Positions 33,850 to 43,103 of a stretch of DNA of 64,000 bases are shown in pieces. The stretch spans positions 18,292 through 82,291 of the forward strand of contig JACRBZ010000011.1 in NCBI GenBank assembly GCA_016219185.1, in the 5' to 3' direction. Position 1 is the first letter of the stretch. The number at the start of each line of letters is the position of its first letter. The notes under the pieces were generated by a model. That model had not been told where the DNA came from, ran no database searches, and saw only the letters and a program-made list of their open reading frames with translations. The stretch is from Deltaproteobacteria bacterium (GTDB taxonomy: Bacteria; Desulfobacterota; Desulfobacteria; Desulfobacterales; Desulfatirhabdiaceae). The position numbers and the translations under genes are program-made.

Positions 33850-35094
33850 TCAGGAGGAAGCAAAGCGCTTTGTGATGGCGGCCAGAAACCACTCCAGGCT
33901 ATACCTATCCTTGTGTTTTTCCCAGAAGACCAGTAGCGACACCAACAGAATCACCGCAGCAAAACCGCATAGCAGGGATGGAATCGCCCCCAACAGCGCA
34001 TACTTATAATACTTGCCGGTAAGGAGGTAGATCAGGACCAGAGGCCACCCGATCAACAGGTAATGAAAAAAGTAAAACGTTAGAGAAGAACGGCTGATGC
34101 GATTGTAGATACGGACGATAAAACTCATTTTCTGTTTATCCGGCTTGCGTACATCGTAATAGAAAAAGAGGCCGCTGAAAACGACAAGAGCTGCGCCGAG
34201 CTGGTAGCAAATCATGGTGAAGGAATCGGGATAGAAGCTAAGCGGCACAATGTAATCGATGATGATGGATGACTGAGGTCGACCAATGGCGGCATATGCC
34301 CAGCCAAGACCCAGCAAAACAAGCAAGCTGCCGATGATTACCAGAAACTGCAAATCCTGCCGCATTCGCTGGCTGGCGATCCGCCGACCCAGAACGAATC
34401 CCAACGGCGGGAAGATGATCCAAGGAATTACAGGAAACTCACCAGTAAATAGGAAGCCCTGAACAATCTCCTTTGCCCCCCAAACCACTTCATATTCCTT
34501 GGCCGGGTCAAGCAGGATACCGGGAAGATAGCGCGAGATTACAGGCACATTGACGAAATTTCCACCCCAGATGGCATTGAAGTCGATCCCCATCCGCAAC
34601 AGGGGCGTGCAAACGATCAGAGACACGACAATGGCCAGGATCGACCACGAAGGCAGAAAACGACAAAAGAAGAGCATAACTGTGGCAAATCCCATCAGGG
34701 TCAAAATATCCCATTGCCAGATTTTGCCGGGCCCCCAGGATAGAGCCAGCATGAATATTCCCACCACGAAGATGAAGACCCCGCGGATCAGGGCACGCCT
34801 GAAGATCAGCCGGTTGTCTTCCTCGACATGTTTCTGTGCCGAGAGCACCTGGCTCATCCCCATCATCATCAAGAAACAGGCCGCCCCCCAATCGCCTAAG
34901 ACATGATTTAAAAAAAAATAAGGCCATGTATCCACGGCGGCTGCATCGCCTAAATAGACCATGAAGTGGACCATTACCATACAGACCAGAGCAAATCCGC
35001 GCATTACATCAACGGAGAGTATTCGCTCCGACTTTTTATCTTCTGTCTCTGTATAGCTCATGGCACCAATCATCGCGGTTATATTAATAGTCAT
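33850..35094 (-). CDS. DUF1624/HGSNAT-like membrane acyltransferase
   Basis: 414 residues with about eleven hydrophobic segments. RILSVDVMRGFALVCMVMVH near residue 24 is the signature of DUF1624/heparan-alpha-glucosaminide N-acetyltransferase proteins, where the His donates the acyl group across the membrane. Probably modifies a surface sugar. A start at 35061 (MSYTETED) would give a shorter N-terminus. It stands alone between the secreted-protein genes and the direct-repeat cassette. Confidence 0.8.
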   Translation of the reverse strand: MTINITAMIGAMSYTETEDKKSERILSVDVMRGFALVCMVMVHFMVYLGDAAAVDTWPYFFLNHVLGDWGAACFLMMMGMSQVLSAQKHVEEDNRLIFRRALIRGVFIFVVGIFMLALSWGPGKIWQWDILTLMGFATVMLFFCRFLPSWSILAIVVSLIVCTPLLRMGIDFNAIWGGNFVNVPVISRYLPGILLDPAKEYEVVWGAKEIVQGFLFTGEFPVIPWIIFPPLGFVLGRRIASQRMRQDLQFLVIIGSLLVLLGLGWAYAAIGRPQSSIIIDYIVPLSFYPDSFTMICYQLGAALVVFSGLFFYYDVRKPDKQKMSFIVRIYNRISRSSLTFYFFHYLLIGWPLVLIYLLTGKYYKYALLGAIPSLLCGFAAVILLVSLLVFWEKHKDRYSLEWFLAAITKRFASS

Positions 35095-35165
35095 TTTTAA
35101 ACAATATCACGGTCAGCAGATGCCATTTTTCCCGCGAACCGTTCCATTTTTGTTGTCTTTCTGAT

Positions 35166-35524
35166 ATGTCTCGTCAGCAGTCACACGTCTTGGCCTCGGA
35201 CACTCCAAATGTACACCAATTACATAAAAACACAATAATATTGAGTTCCCGGGTTGTCATTTGTGCACCATAATCGCGACGTGATGTTATAAATAAACAG
35301 CGGCATATCTCACGCCCAAAGGTTGTGGAATATGCCGCCGTTTCATAGCTTCCGTACTTCTGCTTTTCGCAATTTCAGCAAGTATGCCCGAAAACCTTAA
35401 GTCCATTCTCTCAGTGTCGTTACGATCAGAGGATCACGAGGGACGAGATGGATGTTCGTTGACATATTGATTTACTGACGTCTTTAAGCCTTTCTAATGA
35501 AAATTCCAATAATCCAATGGACGT
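35166..35524. repeat. ~360-bp direct repeat, copy A
   Basis: About 88-90% identical to 36989-37348 by eye, in the same orientation, from ATGTCTCGTCAGCAGTCACA to the AATCCAATGGA segment. Contains a hairpin around 35295-35343, imperfect in this copy, and on the minus strand a decayed copy of a small frame (DPLIVTTLREWT then stop). Together with copy B it brackets the two AT-rich genes. Confidence 0.8.
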
Positions 35525-35695
35525 AATATGTCCCAATAATTTCTTTTCCCGTTCCGATAACATACGATCAAGCGGCCGTCTTTGAGTTGGTTGATTGACA
35601 TTTTTAATGGCACTTATCAAATTTAATCAATGATTGTTTACAAAATTAATAAAAGAATATATGTATACCGATAAAAAGCACTTAAGGATGTACAA

Positions 35696-36142
35696 ATGAA
35701 AATATACACAATAGGTTATGAAGGCGTTAATAAAAATTCTTTCATGGCTTGGCTCGTGAATTACAAAATTGACATTGTTGCCGATGTTAGACAGAGACCA
35801 CTTAGTCGGAAAAAGGGGTTTTCTAAAAACGGTCTTTGTGAAAGCTTATCTGAAAATGATATTGAGTACCTTGGATTGCCATCTTTAGGTGTTCCGAAGG
35901 AAATGCGCGATGAATTAAAGAGTACTGGCAATTACAGCTCTTTTTTTAAGAAATACAAAGATTCACTATCTTCCAAAAGCCAAGAAATAAATGAATTATT
36001 CATTAAAATTAGTTCCGGAAAACGCGTAGCACTATTATGTTTTGAGCATGATGCCAATAAATGCCATAGAATAGTTTTGGCTGAGCAAATCAGCAAATTA
36101 AGCAAAAACGGTTTTGAAGTCCGCCATTTGGCTCCTTTATGA
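35696..36142 (+). CDS. DUF488 family protein
   Basis: 148 residues. MKIYTIGYEGVNKNSFMAWL, then IVADVRQRPLSRKKGFSK and LLCFEHDANKCHRIVLAE are the family's conserved blocks; the Cys and His in the last block may be catalytic. The family is widespread on mobile DNA and its biochemical role is not settled. Composition is far more AT-rich than the neighbours. It is convergent with, and ends exactly against, the gene at 36143: the two stop codons lie within one TGATCA. The pair is enclosed by direct repeats, so it travels as a unit. It may be a defence or nucleic-acid-processing module, which is inference. Confidence 0.85.
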   Translation: MKIYTIGYEGVNKNSFMAWLVNYKIDIVADVRQRPLSRKKGFSKNGLCESLSENDIEYLGLPSLGVPKEMRDELKSTGNYSSFFKKYKDSLSSKSQEINELFIKISSGKRVALLCFEHDANKCHRIVLAEQISKLSKNGFEVRHLAPL

Positions 36143-36931
36143 TCAAAAAAGGGGCAACTGCCTTCTTTTGGGCGGATAGAATATCCCCAAAATGCAAAAT
36201 ATATTTGGCCATTTAGCAAGGTTCCCCAATATCAAATAAGGTTCTTTTTTAGAACTGCAAATACGCATAACTTTATCCTTAATTTTTTGTTCCCAATCAA
36301 TACTTCCCTTGACGTTTCTGTATAATTGTCCGAACTCCCAATCGAGGATACTCATGTTGTGGGTTTTACAATTTTGGTTATTGCATTTGAATTTTAGTAC
36401 AAGTCTAAAGGGCAAAAGTTCTATATCTTTATTTTGCTCAAACAACCCCATTTGAGAAAGAACGCTTTTCTTTTTAATTTCTGCTTCGTTTATTTCATCT
36501 AAAGACTTTTCCTCAATTGTAAAATCTAATATTTCTTTTGGGTTAACAATGCCAAGTGACGTTCCGTTATTTTCCTGTGACTCTTTTAATTCTTCAACAG
36601 AGTTAAAAAGTGTATTCCGATTAATAATCCATTTTTCGCGTTCAGCCCAATCATCACCAGTCCCAATTATATTCCCAAGCTCAATAGTGTCATCAAAAAG
36701 ATTATAGCTCTCAGGCCTTGAATCTGAATTGGCTTTTACAATTTTCACTTTTATCCATTGGTATTTCTTAAATTGAGATTCACCTGTTAAATAGCGATAT
36801 CTAATCGGGTATAATCTAACCAATTTTTTTGTGGCTTTATCAATACCAGCAGTGCACACAGTCTCAGTATATTTTCTGCTAATTTCCGGATAGGTTTTGG
36901 CTAAAACCAGAATATCGTGATTGTCATTCAT
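36143..36931 (-). CDS. hypothetical protein paired with DUF488
   Basis: 262 residues from ATG 36931 (MNDNHDILVLAKTYPEISRKY); a longer frame to 36988 runs into repeat copy B. The N-terminal half (TVCTAGIDKATKKLVRLYPI RY region) is a recurrent family of unknown function often beside DUF488. A zinc-like CNNQNCKTHNMSILDWEFG motif lies near residue 190. No signal or membrane segment. Very AT-rich. The middle contains an Asp/Glu-rich linker. Function not assignable; the tight convergent pairing with DUF488 suggests a two-component module. Confidence 0.7.
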   Translation of the reverse strand: MNDNHDILVLAKTYPEISRKYTETVCTAGIDKATKKLVRLYPIRYRYLTGESQFKKYQWIKVKIVKANSDSRPESYNLFDDTIELGNIIGTGDDWAEREKWIINRNTLFNSVEELKESQENNGTSLGIVNPKEILDFTIEEKSLDEINEAEIKKKSVLSQMGLFEQNKDIELLPFRLVLKFKCNNQNCKTHNMSILDWEFGQLYRNVKGSIDWEQKIKDKVMRICSSKKEPYLILGNLAKWPNIFCILGIFYPPKRRQLPLF

Positions 36932-36988
36932 AAACCGCCCCCCATGATCCTGCCTTAAAAAGCCATCTCCATATCCGTTGTATTTCAC

Positions 36989-37348
36989 ATGTCTCGTCAG
37001 CAGTCACACATATTTGCCTCGTGCCTCGGATGCACCAAATGTACACCAATTACACAAAAACACAATAATATTGAGTTCCCAGATTGTCATTTGTGCGCCA
37101 TAATCGCGACGTAATGTTATAAATAAACGGCGGCATATTCCACGCCCAAAGGACGTGGAATATGCCGCCGTTTCATAGCTCTCCTGCTTTTCCCAATTTC
37201 GGTAAGTATTCCCAAAAACCTTCAGCCCATTCTCTCAGTGTCATTACGATCAGGGGATCACGAGGGACGGTAGGGATGTCCATTGACATATTGATTTACT
37301 GACATCTTTAAGCCTTTCTAATGAATATTCCAATAATCCAATGGATGT
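36989..37348. repeat. ~360-bp direct repeat, copy B, with 20-bp-stem hairpin
   Basis: Second copy of the repeat. Inside, 37125-37144 and 37154-37173 form a perfect 20-bp inverted repeat with a nine-base loop (arm core GGCGGCATATTCCACG), much longer than an ordinary terminator. On the minus strand a 38-codon frame (MSMDIPTVPRDPLIVMTLRE...) lies at about 37174-37290, intact here and interrupted in copy A. The whole may be a small mobile repeat with a remnant gene. Confidence 0.8.
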
Positions 37349-37385
37349 CCCTAATACATCCCTCTCGATTCCGCCATATTCGAAG

Positions 37386-39635
37386 TCAAAATCCCGGCCA
37401 GTAGTAAGGATTTACACCTTTTTCAGCCAGCAAAAGCCAGGATGTTGCCCCCACGTGCGGGCGCTGATAGTAAAGCCAATCGCTCCCATCCGACAATTGA
37501 AACCCAGTCGTTATTGTGTCTTTGTTTGTGGCCGGCATTGCGCCGGTAGACAGTTGAGATGACTTGAGTATTGACAGAAATTTGTCAGCATTTGCCTGTT
37601 GGCCTATGTATCGGAAGGCTTCAGTCATTTGGGCGGTCCCTTCATACCACACTCCATCCAGATCATTATTGAAATCGAATCCCAACGGTTCTGTTTTATC
37701 GGCGTTAAGAACAAGCATATTTTGTTCTGCGTACGAAAGCGCTGACCAGTAAGGAATCCCCTCGTCTTTTAGCGATAGAACCGCCCATGCCTGCACATCC
37801 AACGGCAATTGGTATTGAGTTTTATTGATCGTCACGCCATCATCGCCAGTCCCCGTCCAGAATTTACCCGGTGCCTGAGAATCATCCCACATGGCAACGA
37901 CAAACTGTTTGGCTGCTTGCGCGCGGTCGCGCCACTTTGTATCTCCTGTTATAGTAAAAAGACGCTGGAACACGGCAAAGAGATCGATATTATGTTCTGT
38001 CGATTTGTACTTCTGTTGTTTTTGAACAGGTTGGTTCGGATTTGGCTCCCAACCGTAGAAACCGGCGCTGTAGCCTCCAGCACCGCGGGTGTCGCGGCAA
38101 TTCACTTCGACCCAATCAGCCATTTTGATTACAGAGGAGAGGTATGTATTATCCTCTGTCACATCATAGTAAGCGAGCAGGGAGAGCATAGCCCACGCCA
38201 TGTTGCCGGTGTCGGAACCCACCTGATTAGCATCCTCTATCCAATTATTCGTAGACGGATCTGACCACCCGGGCATACGGACTGTTCCAATTTTTCCATT
38301 TGGGTACCAGCCGGGCGGTAAAGAAATGTCTCCACCCTGGTAGGCGTTCCTCAATCGACCGTCGGTAAAGTAGCGATCATTGTTTTGAGCATATACAAAG
38401 GCATCCGCGATCAGTTTTGCCCGGTTATTTTCGCTGGCACCCAGTAAAGAGATGAGTGCAACCGCATTATCATAGGTATAAGCAACGTTTCGCATGATCA
38501 AATCGAAACTGTTTGTTCCGGGTTCAGTTTCATAGCTTACCAGAAAACGGGGCTCCGAAGACCTATTCTTGTCGTAGGTGATGTCATCCAGATAGAAAAC
38601 AATATCATGTTGACCGTTTTCCGTCGCCGCTGCGACCCAACCGAACCCACCCAGTACATAACCGAGATCCCGGCCAACCAGTGAAATGGTGAATTTCTGC
38701 CAATCATTCGACAGGGTGACTACCCCTGACGAGGCTTTTGGCGAGGAATCAGGGTATGGCTTTTCTGCAAGTCCCGTTGATGAATTTCTTCCGATGCCGA
38801 GTGCAAAGAATTCAGCTCTCTCCCCACCTTTGTCACCTTTTGCCCAGAATGTTATTTGGGTTGCGCCACTCAGGTCCATCCCTGCATTTGGTGTATCACC
38901 CCAGTTTTCACTGGGGCTTGAAGCTGTGCCTTGAAGAACGCCATTCATCATATACCATCCACCCCAAGGGCTTGTTGATGACTTGAATTCACATCGAATA
39001 CACGTACTTCCGGAGTGTTGTGCAATCGACCAATTCTCCTGCATGACAGGCGCGGAATTCAGCATTCCCCGCGCAGCGAAATGATTCCCGGCAGCGTAAG
39101 CATCGCTATAAACATTAAAAGTTGTGTGGAATTGATCTTGTACTTTGGACAAATACGTTACCGATGAAGTAGAGCCATTTATCGCATAATTGGTCAGTTT
39201 CAACCAGATAAGCCCGTCTGCTGTCGGCACATACTCTAAATCCAGCCATAATGATGTACCACCGAGATCCAACGAGGGGATGTGCAAGATATATTTGCCG
39301 TCACTCAAAATCAATGTGGCCGGATTTCCGCAACCGTTTGGCGCTATCTGTGTAATGCCAGTTAACATGAACCATATCAAACCATCCGAAGAAGGTGAAT
39401 ACTGGAATCCGGTCTGATAAAAGTTTTGGCCAAAACTCATTATGGGAATATTGAGTGTGAAATCGGAAGACCATGTTGCGTCACATGGGGTCGAAGATGA
39501 GTCTGGCTGGAGGATTGTTCCTATACCATCGGCCGCAACGAGGGTATCATTGCCAAAGCTTACTCCATACCCCATTCCCAATATCAACACCACCAAAAAA
39601 ACAATTGAGAACAATGAGCTACAAAATTTTATCAT
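37386..39635 (-). CDS. secreted CBM-like plus (alpha/alpha)6-barrel protein
   Basis: 749 residues with a Sec signal (FLVVLILGMGYGVSFG). Two N-terminal copies (about 50-160) of a 45-residue module with pattern HIPSLDL...LWLDLEY...LKLTN also occur at the C-terminus of the diversified DUF1566 protein. Residues 165-370 resemble a carbohydrate-binding jelly roll (WGGWYMMNGVLQG, FWAKGDKGGE, FYLDDITYDKN). Residues 385-749 look like a six-hairpin toroid glycosidase or lyase, with GNMAWAMLSLLAYYDVT and GVWYEGTAQMTEAFRY. A polysaccharide-active exoprotein is likely; catalytic residues cannot be named with certainty. Confidence 0.7.
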   Translation of the reverse strand: MIKFCSSLFSIVFLVVLILGMGYGVSFGNDTLVAADGIGTILQPDSSSTPCDATWSSDFTLNIPIMSFGQNFYQTGFQYSPSSDGLIWFMLTGITQIAPNGCGNPATLILSDGKYILHIPSLDLGGTSLWLDLEYVPTADGLIWLKLTNYAINGSTSSVTYLSKVQDQFHTTFNVYSDAYAAGNHFAARGMLNSAPVMQENWSIAQHSGSTCIRCEFKSSTSPWGGWYMMNGVLQGTASSPSENWGDTPNAGMDLSGATQITFWAKGDKGGERAEFFALGIGRNSSTGLAEKPYPDSSPKASSGVVTLSNDWQKFTISLVGRDLGYVLGGFGWVAAATENGQHDIVFYLDDITYDKNRSSEPRFLVSYETEPGTNSFDLIMRNVAYTYDNAVALISLLGASENNRAKLIADAFVYAQNNDRYFTDGRLRNAYQGGDISLPPGWYPNGKIGTVRMPGWSDPSTNNWIEDANQVGSDTGNMAWAMLSLLAYYDVTEDNTYLSSVIKMADWVEVNCRDTRGAGGYSAGFYGWEPNPNQPVQKQQKYKSTEHNIDLFAVFQRLFTITGDTKWRDRAQAAKQFVVAMWDDSQAPGKFWTGTGDDGVTINKTQYQLPLDVQAWAVLSLKDEGIPYWSALSYAEQNMLVLNADKTEPLGFDFNNDLDGVWYEGTAQMTEAFRYIGQQANADKFLSILKSSQLSTGAMPATNKDTITTGFQLSDGSDWLYYQRPHVGATSWLLLAEKGVNPYYWPGF

Positions 39636-39818
39636 GACTTTTCCCCTCCCACTTTCTTTTATTTCCCCAGCATGAGCAAATAATCCGGATATAGACTGAA
39701 AAAATATTAATTTTTCACAATTTTAATATGATATCTACAACTTAGCTTGGTCAACACCTTTTGTTCGGTCGTCCTTTGTTCGCGACTTGCGGTCATCTTC
39801 TGTAGTCCGAAACTGCTA

Positions 39819-40320
39819 TCATAGCTGTTCTAACCATTCATTCGCCTGATCGGCGATCTTTTGAGCGCGGTCATGACCATTGATTATCTGTCGCGCATTG
39901 AAGAAATCCTCTTTGTTACCGTTCACAAACTCGTTTAGCCGATGACCGGTGTAGACACCCCGCAACATGCCATCAACAATGACAAAAACAGATAAGGCCG
40001 GCCAGTTCATCAAAATCCGGTTGTAGATTGACCTTTGCTTCGCCAATAAACCCGACGGGATTCTCCGAAGCCTGAATCAGCAGACCAGCACTTGCCCCCT
40101 CAATGGTGTCAGGATCAGCCTGATTCGTGGCCTCCTTAAAAAATTTCCAGGCTTCCAGCGTACGAGGCCCGATCAAGCCGTCAACATCGTCGTAAAGGTT
40201 TAGAAGATGAAGTTCAGCCAATGCCCTCTGTACGGCTGTGGCTAATTCTTTGTTCCATTTTCCGGAAGGAATCGCACCACTCATTTGGCTGAGAATCTGT
40301 TTAGCATCCATCAAGTCCAT
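39819..40320 (-). pseudogene. peptidoglycan-binding/lysozyme-like protein, frameshifted
   Basis: Two overlapping frames make one protein. The first (MDLMDAKQILSQMSGAIPSG..., 40320 down to about 40010) has a peptidoglycan-binding-type helical region with DGLIGPRTLEAWK. The second (NWPALSVFVIVDGMLRGVYT, ending in ARQIINGHDRAQKIADQANE) is the typical C-terminus of small secreted lysozyme/chitinase-like proteins. The switch lies between about 40000 and 40046. The catalytic middle seems short, so a deletion as well as a frameshift is possible. Upstream of the patatin on the opposite side of a 115-base gap. Confidence 0.55.
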
Positions 40321-40436
40321 AAGGTTCCTCCTTTTTATCTAAGGCGTCAAAGTTCGATGCTGAAACCGGCAGCGATTCAGCGGCATGTAGCCGCGAGCCT
40401 GTTGTTCGCCCGTGACACCTCCCGCCACAAAGCACG

Positions 40437-42545
40437 TTACAGATTCAACAGGTCGAGCGGACCTCCCGGCACGACCAACTTCGAAAAGTACCTGACTCCC
40501 AGTTGCAATCCCAATTCCCGGTATGCCTCAAACTGCTGTTCACCGAAAAACTGGTCCCCGGTTCCCTGATCCGGAAAGGCCGGATTCTGGCGCTGGTATG
40601 CGTAGATGTCCTCCGTGAGCTTCTCCACGAGAGTCGTGTTCACATACACGATGACGCCTTCGAGGCCGCTCTTGTATCGAATCCCACCGACGACACAGGC
40701 TTCCCTGGAGATCTTCCTTACCTTGTTGACGGGCCGTATGGGCCTCGTGTCGATGGTGATCTCGGCACCGAAATCGACCCGAACACGCTCCACAGCCTTC
40801 GCCAAGTCGTCGAAGACGTAGTTGACATCCGCCGTCGCATCACAAACGATGATGTATTTGCACTCCCTTCTGATGAGCTCGTAAAGCCCCAGGTTCTCGA
40901 AATGCCCGCCATCGGAAAGGTGCAAGCTGGAACTATTCTCATTAAGCCCCCTTCCCAACATCTCGCTGAATATCTTGTACCAGGAGGGATTGCGCCACTG
41001 GACATTGCCGAGGGCAGTCGTTTGTGGATTACGTATCCAGTAACCCAGGCGGACGTTCAAAAGCGTCATCAGAAACGTGAGCGGACGCGACCGAGTGGCG
41101 TAAGTATTGGGATCGACGGCCGCACCGGAGATGGCCATGGCGGTTGCCAGGTTCACTTTTCCTTTGATATAGTCCTTTGACCGTGCATAGGATGTGCAAT
41201 CGGAACCGCAGAAGAGCGGAGAGAAGATAAAGCTGTGGCCGCCTCTTTCCTTGAGCTTTGGAAGGCGCGATCCCACGGTCTGGATAGTGGCGTTGATGAG
41301 ATGATAGGGAGCCGCCGTCTGCGGGATGGCGTGGAGGAGACAGAGATCTGCGTCCCGTTCGCTCGCCGGAACCGGCGGAGTTACGCTCTCATCCATAATG
41401 GATATGTTTTCTTCCCGGCCCCAGTCATCGCGAACCCGCATCGGCAGGTAGGCTTCCATGAGGCGGTTGCGGTAGAACCGGTGCATTGAGACATGATTGA
41501 TGTCGGCACAATAGGCGATGAGCAAGGAACAGCCAAGGGCCGTAAAGTACACGGCAGCGCCCGGATCGAATCGGCGGGTGATGTAGAAGAGCCATAAAAA
41601 GATGCCGTACATCAGGAGGCTGAGGCCGAAGGAAAGGAGAAAGGAGCGGACGCCCTTTGCCTCGTTGCCGTGTTTTTTACCAGTGATGCCTCCCCAGATC
41701 GAAAGGATACCGGCGAGGGATATGGACGACATGGCACTGTGAACCCATCCGTGAAGATAAATCTCAAGTATCACCGTCACGATCGGTATCGTGCCGATGA
41801 TAACTCCGATGGCGCCGTACATGAGCCCCCTGCCCATCGCCTTGTTCGTCCACCTCTGGAAGCTGCAATTACGTGCAGCGGCAAAGCGTGTCGTCATGGA
41901 AAACAAGACGCCTGCAACCAGCGAGACAAGAACGACAACCATCCCCAAGAAAAGCAGGGCAGTGAACCACGTCGGTCCTTCCCTCTGTGCATAGGGCACG
42001 CCTCCGACCAACCGGTCCAGGAAGTACGGCAGCTCCGGAAGGCCCATGCCGAGTATCCAGAGGATGAAGAAAAAGATGGGAATCACAACAATGAGGTTTA
42101 CGATGATACCTGTGAGGATCGCGGCGACGAGCGCCCACCATGTAAGACCATCACCGGGAGTCATGTAATTTCCGCGTGCCCGGAATCGCGCGAGAAGCCT
42201 GTTTGCCAGGGCGTCCGTAACCGGGTTAATGGTATCAAAGGGAAAAACACTGGCCTTGAGACGAGACATGAACCACGTCAGCGACGATCCGATGTATCCG
42301 CCTCCGCTCACCGTGGACAGATAATCGATGCACCGGAGCAGACCGACGCGGTCGAGCGCCTGGAGGATGCCCAGGTTAAACGTTGCGGAACGGATTCCCC
42401 CGCCCGATAGCGCGAGCCCCATGGCATCACAATCGGGTCTGCCCGGTTTCTTGTAGCCTGCCTTTGTGCGGCGGTTCAGAATCCTTGACCGCTCATCCTT
42501 AACAACGTCGAAAGAAGAAAACAGTTTGGGCGTCTCACTGTCCAT
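40437..42545 (-). CDS. membrane-anchored patatin-like phospholipase
   Basis: 702 residues. The oxyanion motif LALSGGGIRSATF near residue 45, the nucleophile in LSTVSGGGYIGS near 80 and the Asp of LSDGGHFENLGLYEL near 560 make a patatin Ser-Asp dyad. Between 120 and 350 are about six hydrophobic segments that insert into the patatin fold, so the enzyme is held at the inner membrane. Substrates would be phospholipids or acyl esters. No effector-immunity or secretion genes are nearby. The 558 bases upstream contain a repeat found again at 44127. Confidence 0.85.
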   Translation of the reverse strand: MDSETPKLFSSFDVVKDERSRILNRRTKAGYKKPGRPDCDAMGLALSGGGIRSATFNLGILQALDRVGLLRCIDYLSTVSGGGYIGSSLTWFMSRLKASVFPFDTINPVTDALANRLLARFRARGNYMTPGDGLTWWALVAAILTGIIVNLIVVIPIFFFILWILGMGLPELPYFLDRLVGGVPYAQREGPTWFTALLFLGMVVVLVSLVAGVLFSMTTRFAAARNCSFQRWTNKAMGRGLMYGAIGVIIGTIPIVTVILEIYLHGWVHSAMSSISLAGILSIWGGITGKKHGNEAKGVRSFLLSFGLSLLMYGIFLWLFYITRRFDPGAAVYFTALGCSLLIAYCADINHVSMHRFYRNRLMEAYLPMRVRDDWGREENISIMDESVTPPVPASERDADLCLLHAIPQTAAPYHLINATIQTVGSRLPKLKERGGHSFIFSPLFCGSDCTSYARSKDYIKGKVNLATAMAISGAAVDPNTYATRSRPLTFLMTLLNVRLGYWIRNPQTTALGNVQWRNPSWYKIFSEMLGRGLNENSSSLHLSDGGHFENLGLYELIRRECKYIIVCDATADVNYVFDDLAKAVERVRVDFGAEITIDTRPIRPVNKVRKISREACVVGGIRYKSGLEGVIVYVNTTLVEKLTEDIYAYQRQNPAFPDQGTGDQFFGEQQFEAYRELGLQLGVRYFSKLVVPGGPLDLLNL

Positions 42546-42830
42546 CCCCCCCTCCTTGCGGCCCTTCGGCCACGTTCGAGAATTTTCTGAAAAGGCTGCT
42601 TGTTTTTTGCCAACTCCCGGCGGAGTTTCTTGATAGTGCGGATATCGTAGTCTGCAGTTGATCGAATAAAACCATTAATTGCTGATTTTAATTTATTCTG
42701 TAATTTTTTATGTATTATATTTAAGAAACACTTGTCAATTTTTTTCGGGAATAGCGGAACCCTTGATGCGACAAGTATTCAAATACGACCTGTTCTGAAA
42801 GATCCATCCCTCTTCCCTGAGCTTCCCTTC

Positions 42831-42985
42831 ATGAACATCTGCGGCTTGCCCGCAGGATGTTTGTGAGTATTTATCTCTTAAATGCATCTTTTCGGGGTCA
42901 AAAGTGTTGGTTTAAGACCTTTTCAATCAACGATTTGCACTATTTTTTCTTTATATTCCTCATGGTTGATGTGGTCCGACCCGAT
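42831..42985. repeat. ~150-bp direct repeat, copy 1
   Basis: Begins ATGAACATCTGCGGCTTGCC and shares blocks GGGTCAAAAGTG, TTTAAGACCTTTTCAA and CAACGATTT with 44127-44283 in the same orientation. It flanks the 3' side of the secreted-protein gene at 43104. Upstream 42546-42830 holds nothing I can assign, apart from AACACTTGTCAATTTTTTT at 42727-42745, which resembles the hairpin arm at 52998. Confidence 0.65.
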
Positions 42986-43103
42986 CCACGGTATTATCCG
43001 CGCAGTGCGTCGAAGTGCACAATGTGCTCAACGCGGCCTCACCGAAACCGGAATTACTCAAGCCCAAAATGGGAAACACCCATGTTAGAGCGCGCATGGC
43101 CGG

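Noticed and set aside
29988..37348. Reverse transcriptase or template repeat of a DGR within the window
   Set aside because: No YXDD-type frame and no adenine-rich copy of the variable segment could be found; DUF488 is not an RT.
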